From: Morella rubra
Taxonomy: Eukaryota; Streptophyta; Magnoliopsida; Fagales; Myricaceae
Length of the DNA stretch: 64,000 nucleotides
Direction: 5' to 3'
NCBI GenBank assembly: GCA_003952965.2
Contig: CM025851.1
Coordinates: 7,295,647 to 7,359,646 of the forward strand
The notes under the pieces were generated by a model. The model saw only the letters and a program-made list of their open reading frames with translations. It did no database searches and was not told the origin of the DNA. Position 1 is the stretch's first letter. Each line of letters begins with the position of its first letter. A program made the translations under genes and the position numbers. Positions 23,206 to 36,400 of this stretch are shown in pieces.

Positions 23206-23850
23206 CTCAGTGTATTTATCAAAAAAAAAAAGAAAGAAAGAGGAAAACCTTCAGTTCCGTATTGTCATCTCTAGTCTGTTCGAATGGAAGGGCCAAAATG
23301 TTTAGCAACCGAGGGTGCTACAAGAAGCTACTACTAAAAATATATGCTGCAAATTGAATGAGTCGTACCTTTCCATTGTTTCACACTCTATTTTCTTTTT
23401 TTCCAAAGTTGTTTTAAACAGCTGTTAAAGATATGAATTTAATGATCCTGATCTGATACTAAATTTGGTGATAAACTAAAAAGCCACTCAAAGAGAAGGC
23501 ATGAGTGATGAAGAAATCTCATTAGTTAGACATTGATATGAAGACAGAATCAAGTCACAAAATTTCCTGTACAAGAAAATTCAATCAGCGTATGTTCCAA
23601 TCACTTGAGCATTCATGCAAGTACTAATCAGATGGCATTACCAGAGCTATCAAAGGCATTATCATCCTCAAAAATCTGTCTTTAAACTTTATCACAACAG
23701 CAATAAGTTGGGTCATTCCTCGCCTCCGATTCTTGGCTACCAAATGCTCTTCTGACATGGAATGCTGTGTAAACCTCCTGGAAGCAATAGTCGTGGCCGC
23801 CAGCCGCCTTTCCACCACTGTTTGGATCATGCAAAAGTTGTTCGATATAA

Positions 23851-24230
23851 CTATTGATGCTTAGCATGCACCAGTTGCATTTTAGCTGGAAGTCTTTCGT
23901 CCAAAACAATGGGGTGGCCGCAGACCATATAATACAGAGTTGCTTTCATCCCCGATGCATTACGGTATTCCACAATACCTTCATGTTGACGGAAGTATTC
24001 TTTCTCTACTCGATAACAAAAAGCAAGTATTCTCTTGGCAAAAACTTCAGGCAACGCAAACAAGACACTGCAAATGAAAATGCACAATGTAAATACTAAT
24101 TGCAGATCACACTCGAGATCCGGAGTTCCACAACAATAAAGTAACTCACACAATTCAACTGCATCAGATGGATTCTTGGCCTCCCAGCCAAATTTACAAT
24201 TGCGATCATTAAGCTTTCTGATTATTCAAG
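23851..24230 (-). other. Unassigned protein-like fragment
   Basis: Minus-strand frames here look more protein-like than their surroundings. One block reads EAKNPSDAVELCE (about 24130-24190). After a possible intron ending TTTGCAG (about 24070) a second block, LPEVFAKRILAFCYRVEKEY, follows and then MVCGHPIVLDERLPAKMQLV. I do not recognise the family. It could be exon remnants of a decayed gene, or alternative 3' exons of RTEL1, which ends just upstream on the same strand. No start, stop or complete splice model is claimed. Confidence 0.3.
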
Positions 24231-24432
24231 CTGCACTATGCACGGGAAAAACAATAAATTAGCCTTCTCCCTTCAAGAGATAATAGTGTACTCTTTTCAT
24301 CTATTTTCTTCAAATCCAGCATATGTTTACCCAAAGATCATAATCCCGGAAGTTACAATGTCGCTGAACAAAAGATATACCACCCAGAAACAAACTAAAA
24401 CACTAACCCAGTTCATATGTCAAATGTCAAAA

Positions 24433-27400
24433 TCAGTTGTCACTCGATTCAACATAATGCTCATAAAGAGAGTGATGCTTTGCGGGGATATAATCCTTGA
24501 ACCTGGTCACAATGACAACAGAGAAGGTGAGATCCAAATATCTGAGACGCTTAAGTTACTGAATACAAGAAGGAAAATGCCTGCAGAGGATAAGTTGGGA
24601 TCTTTTAGAGAAGAGAGAAGGGAGGGGGGGGGGGGGGGGGGGGGCACAACAAATACTCCAACAAAAAGGAAACAAAACGAAAACTGCTGCATCTAATGCA
24701 TTTTCAGGCTTATACATTATACATATACCAAGTCATACAACACCAGTAACATTTTGAAAGCATAGTACACAAGTGAAAGAGTAAGGTAACATTAAGTACC
24801 TTATGACATAACTAATCTATTACAGTTAGTATCTGAGGTATCCAACATAAGATGCCAAGAAGGTGGCACATATCTCCCCAAGAACCCTCAGCTTAAAAGT
24901 CAAAAGTCACAGCCATGACAATGATATAGGCTCCATAAGCATCAAAAGGAAAATATAACATCTTGTAAGGCTCCTCAGCGTTCAAGCTAAAGTAAATGCA
25001 CGGCCAGCCGTACAAATGTTCCCTCACTATAAAGTTAAAAAGCAATTAATACCTTTTAAGAAGAGGAAGTCTCTCTGATCCGGAGAATAAACCCACAATG
25101 GACTGCAAAACTTGACTAGTTTTCACAGTTTTAGACTTAAGAGCCTTCATAAAGCCCACGAAACTTTTGTAATCTTCTGCAGTAAGCTTCTCCTTAACCT
25201 GTAGGCATACAATTAAATGGTTGTCCTCAGCTAATTTCTTCACTTACATATGGAGAAAAAGAAAAAATTTGGTGAGACGAGGAATTTGCTCTAGTTCTTT
25301 TAGATACAAAACAAAACAAGATTATTTTCATGTCTAAGGTGTCCAGCACAAAATTCCAGGAAAACCACTTCCCGTGGAATAAATCACATTTTTGGGAGAT
25401 CCATTTACAAAGATGGAGGAAAGATTCCAGAAGCACTCTAGCATACACAAAGACTGGCATGTAACTCATAGGAAACAACTGACGAAATTGCATGTGATGA
25501 AGACAGAAACAGACCAAGTCACTGACAACCATATGACAGTCATATTGTTCGGGGTTAACAAGTGGAACTGCTTATATTCGACTTTCCAGTTTTCTAGTCA
25601 CATATAACTTGATATGACAGCAGACGTTTTAGAAGTAAATAATTTGCATTGCATTCTGAAAACACATCACCTGGATCAGAAAATCAGATCCTCGGGTTTC
25701 CTCATTGCCACTGGGCACAGGAATGGACTTCACACCGTTGTTCTGGCTGAGAAACTCAACCTCCCTCCTTTGAGCGGTCTCATCGTCTTTGTGCAGCAAT
25801 GATGTACCACTTTGAGCATTTTGTGAACTTAGACTATGAGGAATTTGAGACTTTTCAAGTTCCCCGGAACTGATACAGAAGGAAGGCCCATTTATCTCAA
25901 ACTTCTTTTCACTGGATAAGTGCCCATGAGAAAATTCATTTTGTTGCGTCGCAACATTTTCTGTGCTTAATAATTTGCGCTTCCTGGCAGATAAAGGTGC
26001 TATCAGCTCTCCTTTTCTTGGCTGTTCATCCAATATAGAATGATCAGACAAGTCAATTATTTCATGAGCTTGAGACCGCATATTTTTCCTTTGGGGCATC
26101 AGCGAATTTTTCTCCTTGCAGATGAGATCACTTGAACGGTTTGAAATTAAAGACCAAGTCTTGAAGGGAGTAAGAGTTGAGCGATTAGCAGGAAGAATTT
26201 GCCCGACCTGGGTTGAGAAATTGCCTCTTTTATTGTCTGGTGTGGAAGACAATCCCCTTGGAGAGGAATCTATACTCATTGGCGTCATCTGAAAATCCAA
26301 ATCACCAGGAAACAGCTCACACAAATAATATCATCATGGAATATTTCTCCATAGAAGTATGAACATTTTCACAGATATCACTTCCCAGTTAAAAAATAAT
26401 AATCTTCACAGATATCTTACTACCTCGACGAGAAATTTCTCCAAAGGCTGCTCTGGTTGCGTCTCTGTTATTTCTCCAGTGAAAGGGCAGTTAGCATTAG
26501 CTGCAGAATAGATGGGCTGTGTTATTACAAAACCTAGCAAAGAGCTGAAATAGAAAGGGCACACAGTGGTAGGGTTATGTTCAAGATTTGCTGAGTAGAT
26601 TGAAACAGCCAAAATGGGCTGTGTTATTACAAAACCTAGCAAAGAGCCGAAATAGAAAGGGCACACAGTGGTAGGGTTATGTTCAAGATTTGCTGAGTAG
26701 ATCGAAACAGCCAAAAACTCGTCACGTAAGGTCCCAGACTGAAGTTGCTTCATGATCAAAGTGAGTACTTTATCAGGTTCTATGCGGTGGATACCTGGTT
26801 TCTCCATTTCAACAAATACAACTGATTTTGTGAAGTGACACTCGTTATCTCTAAAATAAAGTTATACCCCCTTATCCATGTTTTAGGTTTCCACAAGGTT
26901 AGATAAGCAATTACCTAGACAGCATACAAGAAATCTTCCTCAGAACCAATTAAGGGTAGGAACTCCAAAGTTTGAAATGTCTGGCCTTTTCTCTCAAATT
27001 CTAGGATATGTCAAATTAAACCTAATATTAAACCATCCTTCCCAATGCTTTTGATAATTATGGACATCTCATACCTATATATTTTGTTCTCAATGAAACA
27101 TAGATCAATTCAAGGCAACAGGGAATAATTATAAATATTACACCCATTCCATCATTTAAGGGTCAAGAGAAAACTAACTTTAACATATATCAGTTTCACA
27201 AACATATCTTTACAACATGTCACAGGACAAGCTTGGAATTATCAATTGAAGGCCACAACACGAAAAAGATGGCAGTATGCCACAGAAGCATTTCCAATGT
27301 CCATTTCACACTCCAAGGAGGTAAGATGAGTGTTGAGGACCCAGCTTCGGATCCAACAACAAGCCACCAACCTACACAATCGCGATCTCCAAATTGAGAA

Positions 27401-30400
27401 TTTAGGGTTTATGAGATTTGTAGATTTGGTTCAAGTAGGATTCAATATAGACTAATCAATGAGATTTAACTAGATTAAGGTTTGAAAATTGAAATAAAAC
27501 GATAATCAGATATCAAGACAAAGAAAAAATGGTTGAATCGACTCTATTCAATTGGATTGTACGAGTACAATTAGAAAATAAAAAGAAAGATAAAATGAAA
27601 GATTAAATCAAACTCTATTCAATGAATTGCAAGGATAAGATCGTCTAACTTGGATCTAATGAATTGCACCAAGCTAGCCCAGTCAAAAGCTTGCACTTGT
27701 CTATCAAATGCAAGTAGGGCTAAGAGTTTAGAGTTCGTATATTCTTTTTAATTCACATATTTCATGTTTTATTCCTAATCAGTACACTAACTGGTTAAAT
27801 AGCTTCACTTTCAAACTACAGCTCCCAAACAGCCATTGGACCCTTAACTGATAACTAGTCTCGAAGTTCACCCATGAATACAGACATTCATACATGGATA
27901 CTCATATAGAATCTGGGTTTGCAATAGTTTGGAAAATGCTTCATTCTAAAATGATCCATCGATAAATGTGATCCATATACCATAAAAGTTTTCAATCTCC
28001 AAGACAAAGAAATATTACGACAATATACACAATTCCTTCCAATCCTACAGGAATTAAAGGAGGATATATTCTAAATTTATAATGCAACAAAAATGATAAC
28101 GTTCTTCAGCTGGAAGATGCTTACCCCTGTTTTCAGTTTTTATAGACTTCAGATCGGTAGATTGCCAAGCTCCCCCATCCCGAAAAAACTGGGTCAATGT
28201 AAAAACTACATCCCCAAATTTGGAGTAACACTACAAAAGCAACAATGAATAGTACTAAGGCTTCAGAGATCATATGAGTTATTTTAAGGGAAAAATGTAC
28301 ACTACATATCTGTGTTTTTTGCCGATTTGGCTTGTGCTTTAAAAATTTTGATTTGAAGACCTACTCAATTTAGTGGAATCAAGGCCCTACTCGATTTTAC
28401 GTTTAACGGGTGACAAAAAAGTCTAATGTAGCTCATTTAATCTTACGTGGCTTCATACATGTCATTAAAAAACTAATAAATAAATCCATGGCAGCACAAC
28501 TAATTTTATTTAATAAATAAAAGAAAATAGTTTTAAGAAAAAAATCTAAAACTTTGAAAGGAAATTTCAAGAAAATAAACAAACTTCAAAATAAAAACTA
28601 AATTGAAAACCATAAATATAATTAATTAATTAGCAAAAATAAGAAATAAAATTTTTAAAAAATTGGTACCAATCTCCCCCACCACCAGCGCACAAGGATG
28701 CTTACACTGGAGGGGGAGATTTCCTGCCTCGCACAGGAGAACGTCTCCCATGTCGTGGTGTAGGTGGGGGATCTGCCCCACAGCACTGGAGGGGTACAGC
28801 CCACGTCACAATTTCTTGTCATCCGTTAGATGAAAAATTGAGTGAGGCCTTGATTCCACAAACGAAGGAAGTACAGGTCCTAAAATCAAAATTTTTAAAG
28901 CACATATATGTAATTTACATTTTATTCCTTATTTTAAAGACAAAAGTTACCTTGATGTGAGGCTGTATCCATTGCGATATTTGGGACTGACGAGATGGAT
29001 AAGCAAACCTGTTCATAATCAAAAGTAAGACACCATCAAATGACAAGAAATATATACATCTAAACATTGAATACTGACATAGTTATATCAAGGAGACAAC
29101 AAATAACAAAGAAGCATATGAATCAGGGGTTTATTTTTGGTTGCAAGTCAAAGTACAACATAGGATTGATAACCCTTTCAGTAACCCAAAAGAAAAGGTT
29201 ATCCTATTGCACGCGGGCCATCTAAGAGTTACACCTTTCCCAAACAAGTGTATATGTATCTTCTGCAGATTTTATCAGGGAGGAGAGAGAGAGTTAGAAT
29301 GCATCAAACTCCAATTTTAATTCCACTACACAGCATACAGCATGTCATGTGTGCTTTTTATATTATTGGGGACACAATACAATCCAACCGACAAATGAGA
29401 ATCCAACTTCGTTTAGGCTGGAAGCGGTGGTTGAATGGCAATACTCATGAATTGTAATGACAGCTTAAAGCATCATTTTTTCCCCTCTTTTCTTTGCACT
29501 GAAGAAAGGGGGGAATTCCAAAACATTTACAAAATAGCCACTAGCCAGGTAAGCTGATATTACATTGACCACATTTTTCATTTCAAAGTATCTGATGAAC
29601 TAATAAATTGATGGCATTAAGGACACTGGGAAGCTAGAATAAACAAGGAGATAAAACAAATTTCCCTTCTTATAATGAGAACTAGGACAAAGTGACACAA
29701 TTTGGAAAATAATTATCTTATATTTTTGCTTTCTAATTCAACATACTTGTGCATTTTGGTGAAATTTTAACTAAAAGTAACATAAACAACAGAGAGAAAA
29801 CCTTTCATCACAGAAAACAATTGCTCCATAATCATGTCGATGACGAATTACACGTCCAACAGCCTGATTCACAGCTCGTGATGCTTGTTGATTATACCAC
29901 TCCTCTCCAGTAAGAACCTGCAAATTTAGAATCCAATAACATTGTTAAGAAAATCGTCAAAATCAATAATGAAAAACAGCTCATATTGGAAGTGACATCT
30001 AACATCGAGCACTAATGGAATTAATTACCTTACACACCTGGCTTAGCGATTGCCCCTCCTGATCCAAGTACTCACGTTTCAGACGAACCTAATTTTATTT
30101 CTCATATCAGGTATGGTAGCTAATATATGAAAATAGGAGATAAGATTAATTCCTGAACTATTTGACTAAGTACATGCCAAAAACAACATCTGTAAGGACC
30201 TATGTTTGGGCAATATGCTGAACACATTTCTGATCCTAGCAAAAGGATTTACACTGCATCTTTTGTCAGAACACTATACATATCATAGTGAGTGTAAAAA
30301 TGGGAACCAACTTCAGTAGCATGCTCTGTGGATATCTCTTGCCCACAAAAAGTAAACCAAAACTGTATTTCTTAAATCAAATGAAGTGACATGACAAATC

Positions 30401-33400
30401 AAGAACATATAGATGTATCGGAACATACCATTATAACTGAAATTAACATGATATAGATTCAGGCAACAAAGATCGGAAGTACATGTACCCAGCCTCTTTA
30501 TCTTAGTTTTAAACAACAATGGTTCTACCATTGTCACCATCACAAATGCATTGTAGCTTCAGGTACAGATGGTCAAGGTGAAGCACCATATATATCACTC
30601 TACTCATTAAAAACTTTAGCTGACTCTCCATGGATTGTGACTAAAAGCTAGAACAGCCAAACCCAACAAGTCAAAAGATAGTTCTCACTGCCACATCTTT
30701 AAGCAAAGCTCAAAGCTAAGGATTTCATGATTTACGTGAACAAACAATGCCTTAAGAAAAAAAATCAAATGATAAAACCAACCTTCGGATCATTCCATGT
30801 TGCAAATGGCATACCAGTGATGACTACAGCTCTTCCTGCATGGTCAGCAAAATCTAATCCTTCACTCACCTGAAAAAAAGATATCAATCAACTACAATAC
30901 ATAGATAGAACCTACAAGACATAGAGAGTAGATTTTAGAGACTTGGTAGCTTTATTATGCACCAAAGCATAATTTGCATAAAGAAACGAACCATAAGCTA
31001 ACAACATGACATTATTCTTTCACATTCTCGAAAATTCTAAATGACTCGGAAAAGATTCTACGATCGAGCATCAAAACCTCCTGCTAGCCATGAAGACTAC
31101 AACTAGTACTGCTAGATTGCAAACCCAGAAGATTTATAACTACTGCGAGTGTTGTTTGGAATATCAGGTGACTTGGCAACCATGTGAGGGAGCCTACTTT
31201 TTTTGGGTAATTGAGTAAGATCTTGTATTGACAAAAAAAAAAACAGAAGATACACACGGAACATCCCCTCCATAGGTATCAAACCTTGTCAAGGCTGGTG
31301 CACAAGAGCCAGCCAAACAACTAAACTATCAAAAGAACCTAGCCTGGTTCAACACAGAATAAGTACCAAATGCCAAAACAGAAGTCAGCAAGAGTATACA
31401 TTCAGCAAAATAAATATATATATCAAGACAAAGTTTTGCAACAGAGTCAAGATATATAAATATTTATAACCATGTGAGGGAGCCTACTTAATAAGATATA
31501 CCGAGACAAAGTTTTGCAACAGACTCAAGATTCAAGAGCCAATTCACAAAAGTTGAGAGTGCTAGATCTTTTGAATTGTGATGAAATACAGGATTCACAC
31601 ACTCCAAAGACTCATTCAGGAGACAATGATTTGAAAACATCAAAGGATGGCAATTATGCCATCCAAGTGAAATAGGACCCATTAAAAGAATCTCATATAC
31701 ATACACTTTGGAGACTAAAGCCCTCGGTAGTAGTATGATAGTCAGAAATATACCAAGAAGACTTTTCTAATTATATTGTTCCACGAAATTTTGAAATCTG
31801 CAGTAGCAGAACAAAGATTCGTTTTTTCTTTAAATCTAGGACAAAGTCACAAAGACGTACCTTCCCCCGACAAACAGCAAAGAACACTGCACCAGAGGCT
31901 GAAGTATCCTTGAGCTTAGACATATAGTCCTGCCAAAAAACCAGACCAGATGGAGTGCCTGAGGATTGAGGTGAAGATAGCCAACTACAAAGATGGAACG
32001 GAGTTAACTGGATATACAAAGCGCACTAGTTACCTCAATTGACAAAGGGAATAGTGAAGATTGTCTAGGTTCTACCACAGGTTTCTTATGTTTGCTGATT
32101 CTTTCCCATATAGTTGCTGAGTTAGCATGACTCTACAAAAATTTGAAGATAATTTGTCAAGAGATGAAAGCAAAGAGATTTCATTCCACTGATTCTGGTG
32201 AAGCCCTACCGTATTCTTCCAACATCCAATGCATTGGTCCAAACTGTAGTAAGACGGAAAGAATACTAGCAGTCCATCAGGCACAATTCGAGCAAAATTG
32301 ACTGGAACAGAAAAATTAAAGAATCATAACCTCCCTCAAACGTATATCGGAAGTTATCAGTTACTCATTTGGACATCTTTCCTATTATGACAAAGAAAGG
32401 TGCTTCAGTTTAAAATTCAGAACATTATGAGGCCTCAGATATGCTATAATAGGGCATATGACATGGTACAGGAGCTGTAGTGGCCTCTGATGCAGGATCT
32501 TTAGAAATTGATAATGAGAAGGAGAAAATTATGTCACCCTCCAGAGCATAGGGAAATTAAAATACAGCCAGTTTGATGTTTAATTATTTGCATATTCAAG
32601 CTCTGACTATCTCTCAGAATCTAGCAAGCTAATTCATCAGGGTGAGTGCAAGACAATCACATTTTGAAGAGGAAGACAGGACACCACTGACTCATTCTTT
32701 GATTTGAAAACATTTGGCGACAGGCAAACAGTCCCAAAAAGAATGGATTTTGTAAAATCCTCGGTACAGTATTGAAGATATACCAATAAGACTTTTCTAA
32801 TATGCCTTTGAGGATAGCAAATTATTAGTTTTTTCTTTAAATCTAGGACAACTTCAGTACCTTCCCCCATGCAGTCACCACCAGCTGAAGTATCCTTTGA
32901 TATAGTCCTGCCCATTAGTTGCCTGAGGATTGAATGAACCAACTACAAAGATGGAACGGAGTTAACTGGATATACAAAGCGCACTAGTTACCTCAATTGA
33001 CAAAGGGAATAGTGAAGATTGTCTAGGTTCTACCACAGGTTTCTTATGTTTGCTGATTCTTTCCCATATAGTTGCTGAGTTAGCATGACTCTACAAAAAT
33101 TTGAAGATAATTTGTCAAGAGATGAAAGCAAAGAGATTTCATTCCACTGATTCTGGTGAAGCCCTACCGTATTCTTCCAACATCCAATGCATTGGTCCAA
33201 ACTGTAGTAAGACGGAAAGAATACTAGCAGTCCATCAGGCACAATTCGAGCAAAATTGACTGGAACAGAAAAATTAAAGAATCATAACCTCCCTCAAACG
33301 TATATCGGAAGTTATCAGTTACTCATTTGGACATCTTTCCTATTATGACAAAGAAAGGTGCTTCAGTTTAAAATTCAGAACATTATGAGGCCTCAGATAT

Positions 33401-36400
33401 GCTATAATAGGGCATATGACATGGTACAGGAGCTGTAGTGGCCTCTGATGCAGGATCTTTAGAAATTGATAATGAGAAGGAGAAAATTATGTCACCCTCC
33501 AGAGCATAGGGAAATTAAAATACAGCCAGTTTGATGTTTAATTATTTGCATATTCTTTTTTTTTTGTTCTCCAAGCTCTGACTTTTGTGTCTTCTTTCTT
33601 GCCTCTTTATCTCTCACTCTGCCGCCCAATCTAGCAAGCTAAAAGATGCACCATCTTGTGCATCCATTCACCACCTTCCTCTCCAAGTTATAGCAAACAC
33701 CTAGTGATAAAACCTCACCGCACAGCTAAAATAAACAATCTACACAACAACTGCATGTGATCAACATTTTGACAGCCATTTGCACAACAAAATACGTACA
33801 AGAAAATGCCCACATTTCAATTAAGGACTGTGAACTCTAAGATTGCTCTTTGTTCCAATTACAAGATCAAGCTGTACACACAGAAATACTTTTTTTGACA
33901 GCAACAGTGAACTCGAAGAAACAATAGCCCATTCTCCTTTATAAACATATTTGTGCGCAGATGTTAGTATTATAACAACAAAATACGTTCACCCCATCAC
34001 ACTCAGCATTATGTTACATACCAATAGCATTTCCAAGCTCTTGCTTGTATTCTACAGAATCACGGTTGCGGTAAGAGGAATTGAAAGAGAAACCAGAAGG
34101 ACCAACAGGGACAACTCCAGCCCATATTTGACTTGGGGTGATGACATGAGGATTCTCCAACCGAACAGGAAATTCTCTGGGCAAGTAGGACATCCTCCAT
34201 TTAGAAATTGGGAAAGTCATGGCATGACCTGATAGGTATATCGGTTACTTACAATTTCAATTCATGAGCAAACGAATCCATGGGAGATAATGTGCCAGAT
34301 GTCAATATAACAGAGCCCACACCCAACCGGGAGAATGCTTCCAGGGCAAGTCCTGGATTGAAACACCACCAGCTTAGTGTCCTTGATGGTTTTCCTGCAG
34401 AGTTAAAATAAATATGTAAGTTACACTATTACATGATGGAATATGTTCAATCAAACACTATTCTGGTCTTTGGAAATGAAAACTTAAGCTACTCATGTGT
34501 AAAGTTTAAATGACAACAAGGCATAAAAGATTTAGCACTTTTACACTGCAAATAAGAAATCATGGATCAATAAGCCAAATCAAAAGATCACATCCTAATA
34601 GAATAACACATAATACACAATAAATAAATGATATCTATTTCAAACATCAGTTCATCTGTCCAAAAATTACCTTTTAAGCCATCTGCAGCACTTGCTTCAA
34701 CTTCCTGCACGTGAACCTAAAATGAACAAAAGAGTATCAATTTGGATACCAAGTTAGCAACAAAGATAAGGAATAGAAACACCACCTTTCAAAGTAACTA
34801 GACAAACAAGAATTCCAATTGTGCTATTGCTATCTTTCTACAATTTCACTTACACGATAGAACTTTGCATGAGCAGTGCCCTTATCTCTAAAAATTATAT
34901 TAAGCATGTCACTAAGGCTTTCAAGCCTGCAAGTAGTGCGTGTCGCCTTCTGCTGGTTATCTTCCTCAAGAAGCACAGCAGCATCATCAACCGTTTCAAT
35001 GAGCTTAGGGGCAGTTTCATGGGTGATATTTAGATCACCAAGAAGTTCGTAGATGTAAGGCCCAGGCCTAGTAAATCCCAGTTCCTTGGACTGTATAGGC
35101 ACTTCAGCAATTCGCTTCTCAAGCTTCAAAAGAAGTGCTGCAAGAAGTTATTAGCTCATAAGAAACACAACTATAACAAAGATGAATGCCACAGCTAAAA
35201 GCAAAACAACTGAAAAAAAAAATTATGCTGCAATTTAACTTAAACCACACAAAACAAAACAAAAAGCCTCATTTGCATCGGGTTGACTACACCGGCAGGA
35301 AAACCTCTAAGACATAACAAACAGTATTTAATCTGCCAAGTTGCTGTCAACAATAGGGCACAAATAAGAACAACATGCATTACGGTATTCGGTAGTACTG
35401 ATCAAAAAGAAATTGTGATGTACAGTGACTGTTTGGCACATATCTACGAAATCAAGTTTACCTCTAAGGATAGCAAAATTATCTAGATTCCGCGATTTGC
35501 CATTTGATTCTTCCCTCCTTGCCACAGAAAGGTCAATACAATTTTTTGCTTCAGAAATGCAAGTCTTCAGAAGCCAAGAAGGCAATTCGAAAGATGCTGC
35601 ATCAGTACATAAGCTTTCCTGCATTATAGTCATGTTATGTGAGCAGCCAATCTCATGTAATATGTGATCTAAATTACTATATTCTGGATAAGCAATCAAT
35701 AATATTCTTTTGTCTTGAGCACTAAGTTCCACAAGAGAATCACAGGAGAGAGAACATTCAAAACCATCATACTTAGTTTCAGACAAATTAGATTTTACAT
35801 TTTCACAAACTCTAATCACTTTTCCTTACCAAATTGTGAGCTTCATCAAATATGAGTATACTGTTGTTCCAATCAAGGCTTAAACTCTTTCTATAACCCC
35901 GGTCAATCACATAGTTATAAGGTGCAAATAATATATCAGCAACCTTGTGGAGCTCCCGTGACACATAATAAGGACACCTACAAGCAAGAAGTAGCAAGTA
36001 AGTAGGAGGCAACGTACATAAATTCAGCATTTTTTTTTTATCAGTAAGTTACACATCTGCAGAACTAAGTTCATTTAGCTGACAGTGATTATTTCTTCAG
36101 GGAAGAAAGGAAAAGGCTTTGAGAAAGCAATCTGTACATCAGCACTTTAATAGAAAGAAATAACACTGCTACAAGAACTTACGGCCCAAATCGTCTTCCA
36201 ACTTTGACTAAATCCTCAATGTCAAGAGGCTCATCTCCAAGATGAGGATTTTTCTTCATGTACTCTACAATAGAAGCAAGGAGCATGGAAGTTAGACTTG
36301 TTTGAAATAACTCTTGCATCAAGACATCAAAAAGGAATGGTAACTACAACTGATGAATTTACTCTGGTCAACATGCAACGTACAGAGACTACAATTTTCA

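Larger units (their letters stand above)
21805..24432. other. Spacer between OFP and RTEL1 3' end
   Basis: It contains OFP 3' UTR, a MITE-like inverted repeat (22901-23205) and, at 23851-24230 on the minus strand, an unassigned protein-like fragment listed separately. The rest is AT-rich with no recognisable gene. Confidence 0.5.
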
